Positions 1 through 5,680 of a stretch of DNA of 11,078 nucleotides are shown here, piece after piece. Position 1 is the stretch's first letter; the number at the start of each line of letters is the position of its first letter. The translations under genes and the position numbers were made by a program. Source of the DNA: an uncultured Muribaculaceae bacterium (GTDB taxonomy: Bacteria; Bacteroidota; Bacteroidia; Bacteroidales; Muribaculaceae). The stretch is from contig CAJLLX010000060.1 in NCBI GenBank assembly GCA_905207535.1, positions 1 through 11,078 of the forward strand, written 5' to 3'. The notes below the pieces were generated by a model. That model searched no databases. It was not told where the DNA came from and saw only the letters and a list, made by a program, of their open reading frames with translations.

Positions 1-36
1 CCGGCTCGGCTCCGGGTTCCGGCTCGGCTCCGGCCT
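1..36. repeat. 18-bp tandem repeat, two copies
   Basis: Units at 1-18 and 19-36 share their first 15 bases (ccggctcggctccgg) and differ in the last three. The length is a multiple of three, so in the coding frame it adds a Gly-Ser-Ala-Pro-rich unit without shifting the reading frame. More copies may lie upstream of the window. Confidence 0.6.
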
Positions 37-221
37 CTCAGATCCCCGCTTCTGCCAAGCTGACGGCTCCCGATCGCGTAGCCCGTCCCTCTCTGATGCC
101 GGGCGACGACAACTCGGAGTCGCTCACTGTGGCCGATTCGCTCCGCCTCATCCGCCAGGGCTTCATCCCCAACCCCGATCCCGCCCGCTTCCCCGTCAAG
201 TCGCTCCCCGCTCCCGAGTAA
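1..221 (+). CDS. C-terminal part of an unrecognised protein (5' end outside window)
   Basis: The frame is open from base 3 to a TAA stop at 219-221, giving 72 residues of a protein that starts upstream of the window. It opens with a Gly/Ser/Ala/Pro low-complexity stretch (GSAPGSGSAP) encoded by an 18-bp tandem repeat. It continues as a Pro-rich, probably disordered segment (ADSLRLIRQGFIPNPDP near the end) and ends in LPAPE. There is no membrane segment or catalytic motif in the visible part. Codon use (C-rich third positions) matches the downstream genes, so I take it as a real gene tail. I do not recognise the family. It is followed by 119 bases holding the promoter of the next gene. Confidence 0.6.
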   Translation, partial: GSAPGSGSAPASQIPASAKLTAPDRVARPSLMPGDDNSESLTVADSLRLIRQGFIPNPDPARFPVKSLPAPE

Positions 222-282
222 GCAGAAAGCCCTCCCCCGTGGAAAATTACTCCCATATGCTTAGATTTTCATGAATCTTTGC

Positions 283-290
283 TATCTTTG
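283..290 (+). promoter_or_regulatory. -7 box of the Na/Pi cotransporter gene
   Basis: TATCTTTG matches the Bacteroidota -7 consensus TAnnTTTG and lies 50 bases before the ATG at 341, implying a leader of roughly 40-45 nt. A convincing -33 TTTG is not seen; the nearest candidate is TTAG at 261-264. A small inverted repeat (agatt 263-267 / aatct 274-278) sits just upstream and could be chance. Confidence 0.55.
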
Positions 291-340
291 CCGACGGTTT
301 GGCGTGTCTCTGCTAACCTTCTCACCGCCAAGCTCCGCAA

Positions 341-2176
341 ATGAATTATTCTATACTCGACTTCTTGGGGCTCCTCGGAGCCGTCGGCCTCTTCCTCTAC
401 GGAATGAAGGTGATGAGTGAAGGACTGCAGAAAGCCGCAGGCGACCGCCTGCGCAACATCCTTTCTGCCATGACGCGCAACCGGTTCGCAGGCACTGTCA
501 CCGGTTTCTTCATCACAGCGCTCATTCAGAGTTCGTCTGCTTCCACCGTGATGGTGGTCAGCTTCGTCAACGCCGGACTCATGACCCTCGCGCAGTCTAT
601 GGCTGTCATCATGGGTGCCAATGTGGGCACCACTTTCACCGCATGGGTCATCGCGCTCTTCGGTTTTAAAGTAGACATTTCGGCATTTGCCCTCCCGCTT
701 ATCGGTCTGGCCGTGCCGCTCCTCTTCTCCAGCAAGGGACGCACCAAGTCTATCGGCGAGTTCACCATCGGTTTTGCCTTCCTTTTCATGGGTCTCGACA
801 TGATCAGCAAGTATGTGCCTGATCTGCAGAGCAATCCCGAGATGTTCGCCTTCCTCCAGCGCTACGCCTCCATGGGATTCGGCAGCGTGCTCATCTTCTG
901 CCTTGTGGGCATCGTGGTCACCATGGTCATCCAGTCGTCGGCGGCCACTTTCGCCATCACGCTGATCATGTGCTCCAAGGGGTGGATCACTTTCGACCTC
1001 GCCTGTGCCCTGGTGCTCGGCTCCAATATCGGTACCACAGTCACCCCGCTGCTCGCCTCGATGAGCGGTAACGTAGCGGCTAAGCGAACGGCCATGGGAC
1101 ACCTCCTCTTCAACTTCCTCGGCACTCTTTGGACCCTCGCCGTCTTCTTTCCATTCGTCGAACTTAATTCATGGATTACCGAGGCCATCGGGCAGGGCGA
1201 CCCCAACCAGCTCTACCGCTACGTATCCGACCTTCAGGCATCAAGTCCGGATGTCTACAATCAGGTCTTCGCCACCGGCTCCGTGCCCACCGATCCCGAT
1301 GTGGTGCTCCGACATCGCACGGCCATCTCCACCATGCAGGTGAGCGTGTCGTTCGGCCTATCCATGTTCCACACGGTCTTCAACCTCATCAACCTTTCCA
1401 TCATGATATGGCTCACAAAGGTTTATGTGAAGATTGTGGAATTCCTTATCCCCGCCAAGCATCAGGGCGACGACGAGTTCCAGCTCAAATTCATCTCTGC
1501 CGGTATCCTCTCGGCTTCCGAGCTCAATATCTCCCAGGCTGAAAAGGAGATGCACGTCTACGCCGAGCGCGTGGGGCGCATGCTCCCCATGGCACGCGAA
1601 CTGGTCCACTCCAAGGCCGGCTCCGACGAGTTCAACTGTATCTACTCCCGTCTTGAAAAATATGAGGAGATCTCCGACCGCATGGAGCTGGAGATCGCCA
1701 ACTATCTCAACCGATGCGCCGAGGGGCGCCTCTCCAACGAGTCGAAGCGCCGCATTGCCGCCATGCTCTCCATCGACTCCGAGATAGAGTCGATCGCCGA
1801 CACCATGCTCGGCGTGGGCAAGATACTCCTGCGCAAGCAGCAGAGCAATGTCCACTTCAACGACGAGATCTACGCCAACATCGACCTGATGTTCACCTAT
1901 CTCGACCGCGCCATGAACGGCATGCTCCGCATCCTCTCCAACCTCGAGAGCGTCAACGAGCACGAGGTCATCTCGGCCTACAACCACGAGCGCGAGATCA
2001 ACAACCTCCGCAACCAGCTCCGCACCGCCAACGTGGCCAACATCAACGACCGCCACTACGAGTATCAGAGCGGCATCTACTATATCGACATCATCTCCAC
2101 CCTCGAGAAGAGCGGCGACTACATCATCAACGTGGTCGACACCATCCGCGACGAGTTCCGCGGACTCAAATCCTGA
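341..2176 (+). CDS. Na/phosphate cotransporter family protein with PhoU-like C-terminal domain
   Basis: The 611-residue inner-membrane protein has the duplicated Na/Pi cotransporter (NptA/PF02690) fold. The two diagnostic repeats are visible as QSSS at 63-66 with GANVGTT at 92-98, and QSSA at 198-201 with GSNIGTT at 227-233. Hydrophobic segments fill residues 5-20, 50-105, 115-155, 180-240, 250-272 and 335-370, with a soluble insertion at about 280-325. Residues 400-605 are charged and helical, resembling the PhoU-like domain often fused to this family. It is predicted to import phosphate (or a similar anion) with Na+, and the PhoU-like part may couple transport to phosphate status. The ATG at 341 gives the expected N-terminus (LGLLGAVGLFLYGMKVM follows). 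The DUF4271 gene starts 12 bases after the stop, so the two may be co-transcribed. Confidence 0.93.
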   Translation: MNYSILDFLGLLGAVGLFLYGMKVMSEGLQKAAGDRLRNILSAMTRNRFAGTVTGFFITALIQSSSASTVMVVSFVNAGLMTLAQSMAVIMGANVGTTFTAWVIALFGFKVDISAFALPLIGLAVPLLFSSKGRTKSIGEFTIGFAFLFMGLDMISKYVPDLQSNPEMFAFLQRYASMGFGSVLIFCLVGIVVTMVIQSSAATFAITLIMCSKGWITFDLACALVLGSNIGTTVTPLLASMSGNVAAKRTAMGHLLFNFLGTLWTLAVFFPFVELNSWITEAIGQGDPNQLYRYVSDLQASSPDVYNQVFATGSVPTDPDVVLRHRTAISTMQVSVSFGLSMFHTVFNLINLSIMIWLTKVYVKIVEFLIPAKHQGDDEFQLKFISAGILSASELNISQAEKEMHVYAERVGRMLPMARELVHSKAGSDEFNCIYSRLEKYEEISDRMELEIANYLNRCAEGRLSNESKRRIAAMLSIDSEIESIADTMLGVGKILLRKQQSNVHFNDEIYANIDLMFTYLDRAMNGMLRILSNLESVNEHEVISAYNHEREINNLRNQLRTANVANINDRHYEYQSGIYYIDIISTLEKSGDYIINVVDTIRDEFRGLKS

Positions 2177-2188
2177 TCCGCTCTGCCG

Positions 2189-2965
2189 ATGCCTTCATGG
2201 GTCATACAGCCTGAATGTGACGCTCCCGTCTCCGCAGCCGACAGGGAGCTCTACTCCACACGCCCGCCCGCCTGGCAGGCCGGAGTGGAAGGGAGCCCGC
2301 GCCCCTTCACTCCCGCCACCGATTCGGGCGTGCTGGCCATCGTCATCGCTGTGATTGTGCTCATAGGCCTCAACATGCGCCATGTGCGCCGCATCTTCCG
2401 CTCTCTGCCCCACGATCTCTTCTCGGTGCGCCGCCGCGACAACGCTTTCGACGAGCACACCGCCAACGAGACCCGCGTCTCCATCCTGCAGCTCTTCCAG
2501 ATGTGGGTCTACCAGGCGCTGCTCCTCTTCATGTGGCTCGGGCACATCACTCCCGCCACCACTTCGGCCGCCGTCACGGCGCAGGTGGCCCTCCTCGTGG
2601 CCTTGGGCTGCGGATTTTACCTCTTCCAGCTCGCCGCCAACATCACCATCGGATACACTTTCACCGACCCCCTCAGCGCCACTCTCTGGCGCCGCGGACT
2701 CAACTCGTCGCAGATACTTCTGGGCTGGACTCTCATCCTCCCTGCGCTCGTGGCGCTCTTCTATCCGGGCATCGCTTCCTACATGCTCATCCTTGCTGCG
2801 TCGCTCTATGTCTTCTCACGCATATGCTATATTTTCAAGGGTTTTAGAATTTTTTACACTAATATCGGCTCGTTGCTTTATTTTATTTTGTACCTTTGTG
2901 CCCTTGAAATAATACCCCTGATTGCAGTCTGCCTCCTGGCAGAGAAAATATGTGTAAATAGTTGA
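2189..2965 (+). CDS. DUF4271 domain-containing integral membrane protein
   Basis: The 258-residue protein has a soluble, Pro-rich N-terminus of about 47 residues and then about six hydrophobic segments (roughly 48-62, 104-118, 130-151, 176-191, 196-211 and 226-251). The C-terminal motif KGFRIFYTNIGSLLYFILYL (217-236), followed by CALEIIPL, is the hallmark by which I recognise DUF4271, a Bacteroidota-restricted family of unknown function. In this phylum it commonly precedes hemD, as here. The ATG lies 12 bases after the cotransporter stop and no better in-frame start is seen. The 3' end of the gene contains a -7-like box that may drive hemD. Its cellular role is unknown; membrane location is the only safe inference. 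Confidence 0.85.
   Translation: MPSWVIQPECDAPVSAADRELYSTRPPAWQAGVEGSPRPFTPATDSGVLAIVIAVIVLIGLNMRHVRRIFRSLPHDLFSVRRRDNAFDEHTANETRVSILQLFQMWVYQALLLFMWLGHITPATTSAAVTAQVALLVALGCGFYLFQLAANITIGYTFTDPLSATLWRRGLNSSQILLGWTLILPALVALFYPGIASYMLILAASLYVFSRICYIFKGFRIFYTNIGSLLYFILYLCALEIIPLIAVCLLAEKICVNS
2891..2898 (+). promoter_or_regulatory. candidate -7 box for hemD, inside the DUF4271 gene
   Basis: TACCTTTG fits TAnnTTTG exactly and lies in a locally AT-rich stretch within the last codons of the DUF4271 gene. Transcription from it would start near 2904 and give hemD a leader of about 155 nt containing the inverted repeat at 2960-3032. No clear -33 element at the usual spacing was found. Confidence 0.4.
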
Positions 2966-3032
2966 GCCGCATCTCTTTCCGGATCCACCGGCGTGACACT
3001 ACGCCCACTCTCTTTCTCAGCCCGGCTCAACT
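2960..3032 (+). promoter_or_regulatory. inverted repeat/structured leader between the DUF4271 gene and hemD
   Basis: A perfect 10-bp inverted repeat (agttgagccg at 2960-2969, cggctcaact at 3023-3032) encloses 53 bases. Inside is a second perfect 5-bp stem (ggcgt 2990-2994 / acgcc 3001-3005, 6-nt loop), with ccgg 2979-2982/2988-2991 as an alternative pairing. The left outer arm contains the DUF4271 stop codon. No run of T follows, so it is not a standard intrinsic terminator. It could be a structured 5' leader of hemD or a weak attenuator; it matches no riboswitch I know. Confidence 0.4.
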
Positions 3033-3059
3033 TACATTCTTTTAATCATCGTCAAGATC

Positions 3060-3812
3060 GTGAAAGTTAAGAAGATTCTCGTATCACAGCCACGACCCTC
3101 GTCCGAAAAGTCGCCCTACTTCGACATCGCTTCCCGCTATGGCGTTGAGATGATTTTCCGCCCGTTCATCAAGGTGGAGGGTCTGAGCGCCCGCGAATTC
3201 CGTCATCAGAAAATCAATATCGCCGATTTCACCGCCGTCATCTTCACAGCACGCACGGCTATCGACCACTTCTTCCGTCTTTGCGAGGAGATGCGCATCG
3301 CCATCCCCGACACCATGAAATATTTCTGCACCTCCGAGTCGATCGCGCTCTATCTGCAGAAATACATCGTCTATCGCAAACGCAAGATTTTCTATGGCGC
3401 CACAGGCAAGTTTGAGGATCTCCTTCCCTTCCTGAGCAAGCACAATAAGGATAAGTTCCTCTACGTCGTTTCCGACGTGCACAAAGACGACAAGAATGCT
3501 CCCATCCTCGATCGCGCCAAGGTAGACTACGCCAAGGCTGTGATGTATCGCACCGTTTCCAACGACTTCGCCGACGGCGAGCCGTTCGACTACGATATGC
3601 TCCTCTTCTTCTCGCCCGCCGGCATTGAGTCGCTCAAGAAAAACTTCCCCGACTTCAACCAGGGCGACATCAAGATCGGATGCTTCGGCGCCTCCACCGC
3701 CAAGGCTGTGGCCGACGCCGGCCTCCGCCTCGATCTCGAGGCCCCCAACCCCAAGGCTCCCTCCATCACCGCCGCCCTCGACCTCTACCTCCGCGACCTC
3801 CAGGGCGCCTGA
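3060..3812 (+). CDS. hemD: uroporphyrinogen-III synthase
   Basis: This cytoplasmic enzyme closes hydroxymethylbilane to uroporphyrinogen III with inversion of ring D, in tetrapyrrole (haem/sirohaem) synthesis. The 250-residue product is of normal length. Family features are KKILVSQPRP at the N-terminus, FTARTAI at 62-68 in the first domain, FFSPAGIESL at 183-192, CFGASTAKAVADAGL at 208-222 and the PNPKAPSITAAL end motif at 229-240. The start is GTG (MKVKKILVSQ); no ATG lies in frame just upstream, and the Bacteroidales relatives I recall begin at this same point. The leader is AT-rich and lacks a strong Shine-Dalgarno. It follows the DUF4271 gene by 94 bases and precedes rnpA by 151 bases. 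HemD sequences diverge widely, so the call rests partly on the conserved Bacteroidales gene order. Confidence 0.88.
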   Translation: MKVKKILVSQPRPSSEKSPYFDIASRYGVEMIFRPFIKVEGLSAREFRHQKINIADFTAVIFTARTAIDHFFRLCEEMRIAIPDTMKYFCTSESIALYLQKYIVYRKRKIFYGATGKFEDLLPFLSKHNKDKFLYVVSDVHKDDKNAPILDRAKVDYAKAVMYRTVSNDFADGEPFDYDMLLFFSPAGIESLKKNFPDFNQGDIKIGCFGASTAKAVADAGLRLDLEAPNPKAPSITAALDLYLRDLQGA

Positions 3813-3963
3813 TCCCCGGGGAAGGCGACCCATCTGCTGGCTCTCGCATGTAGGGGCGCACCATGGCGTGTCCTTCCTCCCCGATGGCCCCGCTCTGTCC
3901 CTCCTCCACGGCTCTATTGGGTCTATTTGGCTTATCCTCCCTATTCCTCAGATAAAAAAATCT
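3813..3963 (+). promoter_or_regulatory. hemD-rnpA intergenic region with palindrome and weak -7 box
   Basis: The region starts right after the hemD stop with the perfect 10-bp palindrome TCCCCGGGGA (3813-3822). TCTATTTG at 3922-3929 matches TAnnTTTG at all but the second base and would give rnpA a leader of about 30 nt. The last 20 bases before the rnpA ATG are A-rich, as is usual for Bacteroidota translation starts. No small gene was found. Confidence 0.3.
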
Positions 3964-4380
3964 ATGAAATCTTTCGGCTTGGGTAAAAGCCACAAACTCT
4001 GCAGCACCACGGCCATCGATCGCCTTTTCGCCGGCCGCGATGCCGCGGTGCGCTCTGCCCTGGCCTATCCCGTTCGCATGGTGTGGGCACCGGCCCCCGA
4101 CGGCGATCCCCGCCCCGGCGAGCAGCCCGTGTGCTTTTTCATCTCCATACCCAAAAAGCGCCTCCGCCATGCCGTCGACCGTGTGGCCATGCGCCGCCGC
4201 ATCCGCGAGCAGTATCGCCTGCTCCGTCCGGAGTTTTTCCCCGACGCGCTCCCCGAGGGGCAGCGGCCGCTGCATGTGGCATTCATCTACGTGGCCTCCA
4301 ATCTCGAACCCTCCCTCCGCATCCGTCAGGCCATGCAGCGCCTCCTCCCGCGCCTCCTCGCTCCCGAGGTCGCCAAGTAG
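3964..4380 (+). CDS. rnpA: ribonuclease P protein component
   Basis: RnpA is the small basic protein that binds RNase P RNA and aids 5'-leader removal from pre-tRNAs in the cytoplasm. The 138-residue product has the typical N-terminus MKSFGLGKSHKLCS. The RNA-binding signature lies at 64-86: KKRLRHAVDR, then VAMRRRIREQYRL. The Asn of the classical RNR motif is replaced by Val at 74 (AVDRVAMRR); I recall this as common in Bacteroidales, so it is probably not a defect. The same frame stays open far upstream, but the ATG at 3964 gives the family N-terminus and has an A-rich leader. yidD follows after 27 bases, the usual rnpA-yidD pairing. Confidence 0.93.
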   Translation: MKSFGLGKSHKLCSTTAIDRLFAGRDAAVRSALAYPVRMVWAPAPDGDPRPGEQPVCFFISIPKKRLRHAVDRVAMRRRIREQYRLLRPEFFPDALPEGQRPLHVAFIYVASNLEPSLRIRQAMQRLLPRLLAPEVAK

Positions 4381-4407
4381 CCCAATTTCACAAATCTCAC
4401 TCCCGCC

Positions 4408-4629
4408 GTGCGCTCCCTCTTCGTCTGGCTCCTGAGCCTCCCCATCTATTTCTATCGCTACTGCATCTCGCCGCTCACCCCGCCGAGCTGCCGCTTCACC
4501 CCCACCTGTTCGCAGTACGCCCTCGAGGCGCTCCGCAAGGATGGCCCCGTGCGTGGCCTCTGGCTGGCCATCAAGCGCATCCTCCGCTGCCACCCCTGGG
4601 GCGGCTCCGGCTACGATCCCGTACCATGA
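4408..4629 (+). CDS. yidD: membrane protein insertion efficiency factor YidD
   Basis: YidD is a short membrane-associated protein that assists YidC/Sec-dependent insertion of inner-membrane proteins. The 73-residue product has an amphipathic N-terminal helix (residues 3-22) and the invariant motifs SCRFTPTCSQYALEA (27-41) and RILRCHPWGGSGYDPVP (57-73), with the three conserved Cys at 28, 34 and 61. Length is normal. The start is GTG, and no ATG lies between the rnpA stop and this point in frame. Its stop overlaps the tatD start (ATGA at 4626-4629), so translation of the two is probably coupled. It lies in the same reading frame as rnpA, separated by the rnpA amber stop and nine codons. Confidence 0.95.
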   Translation: MRSLFVWLLSLPIYFYRYCISPLTPPSCRFTPTCSQYALEALRKDGPVRGLWLAIKRILRCHPWGGSGYDPVP

Positions 4630-5327
4630 TTCTCGACGTCCACACACATCTCCCCGCACCCTCGGCCATCCTCTGTGTCGAGCCGTGGCAGGTTGCCGAC
4701 ACCCTCGCCGCTCACCCCGACGCCCTCCTTGCCGTGGGCATTCATCCCTGGTCGCTCGCCGGCGTAGATCCCGACCGTCTCCCCTCGCTTTTAGAGCAAT
4801 TGCGCAGCGCTGCGGCCTCTCCCCGCATAGTGGCCATCGGCGAAACCGGCCTCGACACCCTCTGCGCTTCCCCCATGCCTCTGCAGCGCCTCTCCTTCGA
4901 GGCCCACATCCGCCTCGCCGCCGAGCTGCGCCTCCCCCTCCTGCTCCATGTGGTGCGCACCGCCCACGAGATCCTCTCCTACCTGCGACGTCGCCCCTCT
5001 CCCGCTGTCCCCTGGATCTGGCACGGATTCCGCGGCAATCCCATCCTCGCATCCCAATTTCTCTCCTTCCCCTCCACCTACATCTCCTTCGGTCCCCGCT
5101 TCAATCCCGCCACCCCCGCCGTCGTCCCACTCTCCCGCCTACTCCTCGAGACCGACGCCACCACCCCGTCTTCTTCCACCCTTTCCTCTACCACCATCTC
5201 TTCCGTCGCCTCCTCCGTCGCCGCTGCCATGCTCCCTCCCATTTCCCCCTCCTCCCTACTTTCGGCCGCTGCCGCCAATGCCTCATCCCTTTTTCAGGGC
5301 AGTTGTAAAACCCGTTTGAAATGTTAA
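4626..5327 (+). CDS. tatD: TatD family metal-dependent hydrolase
   Basis: TatD proteins are two-metal amidohydrolase-fold enzymes with DNase/exonuclease activity. The expected ligands are all visible in the 233-residue product: HTH at 6-8, H40 (VGIHPW), E73 (IGETGLD), H108 (LLLHVV), H133 (WHGF) and D177 (LLLETD). The protein is shorter than the usual length of about 255-265. The part after D177 is unusually Ser/Thr/Ala-rich, but its end (SAAAANASSLF) still fits the family's closing helix, so I read it as intact. The ATG overlaps the yidD stop. Codon use is extremely pyrimidine-rich near the 3' end. A 5-bp stem (cccgg/ccggg, 5331-5343) follows the stop but has no T-run. The gene may be described simply as TatD-family, because the symbol is used loosely. 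Confidence 0.9.
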   Translation: MILDVHTHLPAPSAILCVEPWQVADTLAAHPDALLAVGIHPWSLAGVDPDRLPSLLEQLRSAAASPRIVAIGETGLDTLCASPMPLQRLSFEAHIRLAAELRLPLLLHVVRTAHEILSYLRRRPSPAVPWIWHGFRGNPILASQFLSFPSTYISFGPRFNPATPAVVPLSRLLLETDATTPSSSTLSSTTISSVASSVAAAMLPPISPSSLLSAAAANASSLFQGSCKTRLKC

Positions 5328-5347
5328 TAACCCGGCAGCCGGGGCGC

Positions 5348-5355
5348 AATATTTG
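5348..5355 (+). promoter_or_regulatory. possible -7 box for the small basic ORF
   Basis: AATATTTG matches TAnnTTTG except for its first base and lies 36 bases before the ATG at 5392. There is no clear -33 element. Weak on its own; it gains some weight because an ORF and a strong terminator follow. Confidence 0.25.
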
Positions 5356-5391
5356 AGGCTGACGATTTTCGGCGTTTTAAATCAGTGGAGG

Positions 5392-5484
5392 ATGGCGGCC
5401 AGAAAAGCGACCAGAAAAAAGTCCAGGAAAGTCCGTCGTGTCGGACCCGAAAAAGGCGTCCACCGGGAGGTTATCGCAAATTAA
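5392..5484 (+). CDS. candidate small, strongly basic protein (30 aa), unrecognised
   Basis: An ATG at 5392, directly preceded by ggagg (spacing is very tight), opens a 30-codon frame ending TAA at 5482-5484. The peptide starts MAARKATRKKSRKVRR and ends REVIAN, with 11 Lys/Arg, one His and only two Glu. The first 16 residues carry nine basic residues, like a histone-type or nucleic-acid-binding tail. The frame is open back to 5320, so a TTG start at 5353 (43 residues) is an alternative. The final 15 bases (V-I-A-N-stop) are duplicated exactly just downstream, and a strong hairpin terminator begins 17 bases after the stop. I do not recognise a family. It could be a real small gene, a remnant of a longer gene, or chance. 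Confidence 0.4.
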   Translation: MAARKATRKKSRKVRRVGPEKGVHREVIAN

Positions 5485-5499
5485 GTTATCGCAAATTAA
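5470..5499. repeat. exact 15-bp tandem duplication
   Basis: The unit gttatcgcaaattaa occurs at 5470-5484 and again at 5485-5499 without a mismatch. It is in frame with the small ORF, so each copy reads Val-Ile-Ala-Asn-stop and the second is a backup end. The duplication is likely recent, since it has not diverged. Confidence 0.9.
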
Positions 5500-5500
5500 A

Positions 5501-5530
5501 ATGAGGCGGCGCCGGCTGGCGCTGCCTCAT
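5501..5530. terminator. bidirectional intrinsic terminator between the tatD side and tRNA-Leu
   Basis: A 13-bp stem (5501-5513 with 5518-5530) contains one G-T wobble and a GGCT tetraloop. On the plus strand it is followed by ctgatttgttttt, ending transcripts from tatD or the small ORF. On the minus strand it is followed by an A/T-rich tract beginning ttttaattt, ending the tRNA-Leu transcript, whose 3' end lies 15 bases away. The position between convergent units fits a shared terminator. Confidence 0.85.
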
Positions 5531-5544
5531 CTGATTTGTTTTTG

Positions 5545-5628
5545 TAGCCGAAGTGGGACTCGAACCCACACAGCCTAAACGGCCAAAGGATTTTAAGTCC
5601 TTCGTGTCTACCATTCCACCATTCGGCC
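5545..5628 (-). tRNA. tRNA-Leu (anticodon UAA)
   Basis: Read on the minus strand, the 84-nt sequence folds as a class II tRNA. The acceptor stem is GGCCGAA/TTCGGCT with a G-U first pair, followed by a D-arm with GGTGGAATGGTAGACAC. The anticodon stem-loop is AAGGA-cttaaaa-TCCTT with anticodon TAA at 5595-5593. A long variable arm, the T-arm GTGGG-ttcgagt-CCCAC and discriminator A complete it. The long variable arm and D-arm are typical of tRNA-Leu. The 3' CCA is not encoded. It decodes UUA (and UUG by wobble), rare codons in this C-rich genome. Confidence 0.96.
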
Positions 5629-5639
5629 TCAAAACGCTG

Positions 5640-5671
5640 CAAAGATACAAATTTATTTTGCAATAGCCAAG
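5640..5671 (-). promoter_or_regulatory. promoter of tRNA-Leu
   Basis: On the minus strand TATCTTTG (5640-5647) is a perfect -7 box, with CTTG (5668-5671) 20 bases upstream as a -33-like element. The -7 box lies 11 bases from the tRNA 5' end. The promoter occupies the short gap after the flippase-like gene (stop at 5681), so the tRNA can be transcribed on its own. Confidence 0.65.
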
Positions 5672-5680
5672 CGCCGCCCG

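Noticed and set aside
269..1102. Open frame of 277 codons on the minus strand opposite the Na/Pi cotransporter gene
   Set aside because: The translation is His/Glu/Gly-rich without family features, and the opposite strand encodes a clear conserved transporter.
3766..5052. Long open frame (over 400 codons) on the minus strand opposite rnpA-yidD-tatD
   Set aside because: It is Arg/Gly-rich, has no recognisable motif, and lies opposite three well-supported genes. High G+C and pyrimidine-skewed coding strands produce such antisense frames by chance.
5331..5343. cccgg-cag-ccggg hairpin right after tatD as its terminator
   Set aside because: The stem is only 5 bp and no T-run follows; the far stronger hairpin at 5501-5530 is the likelier terminator.
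5425..5435. aggaaagtccg, which resembles the conserved 5' element of RNase P RNA
   Set aside because: The gap is only about 170 bases and the other conserved RNase P RNA elements are absent; the bases also read as codons of the small basic ORF. Chance match.
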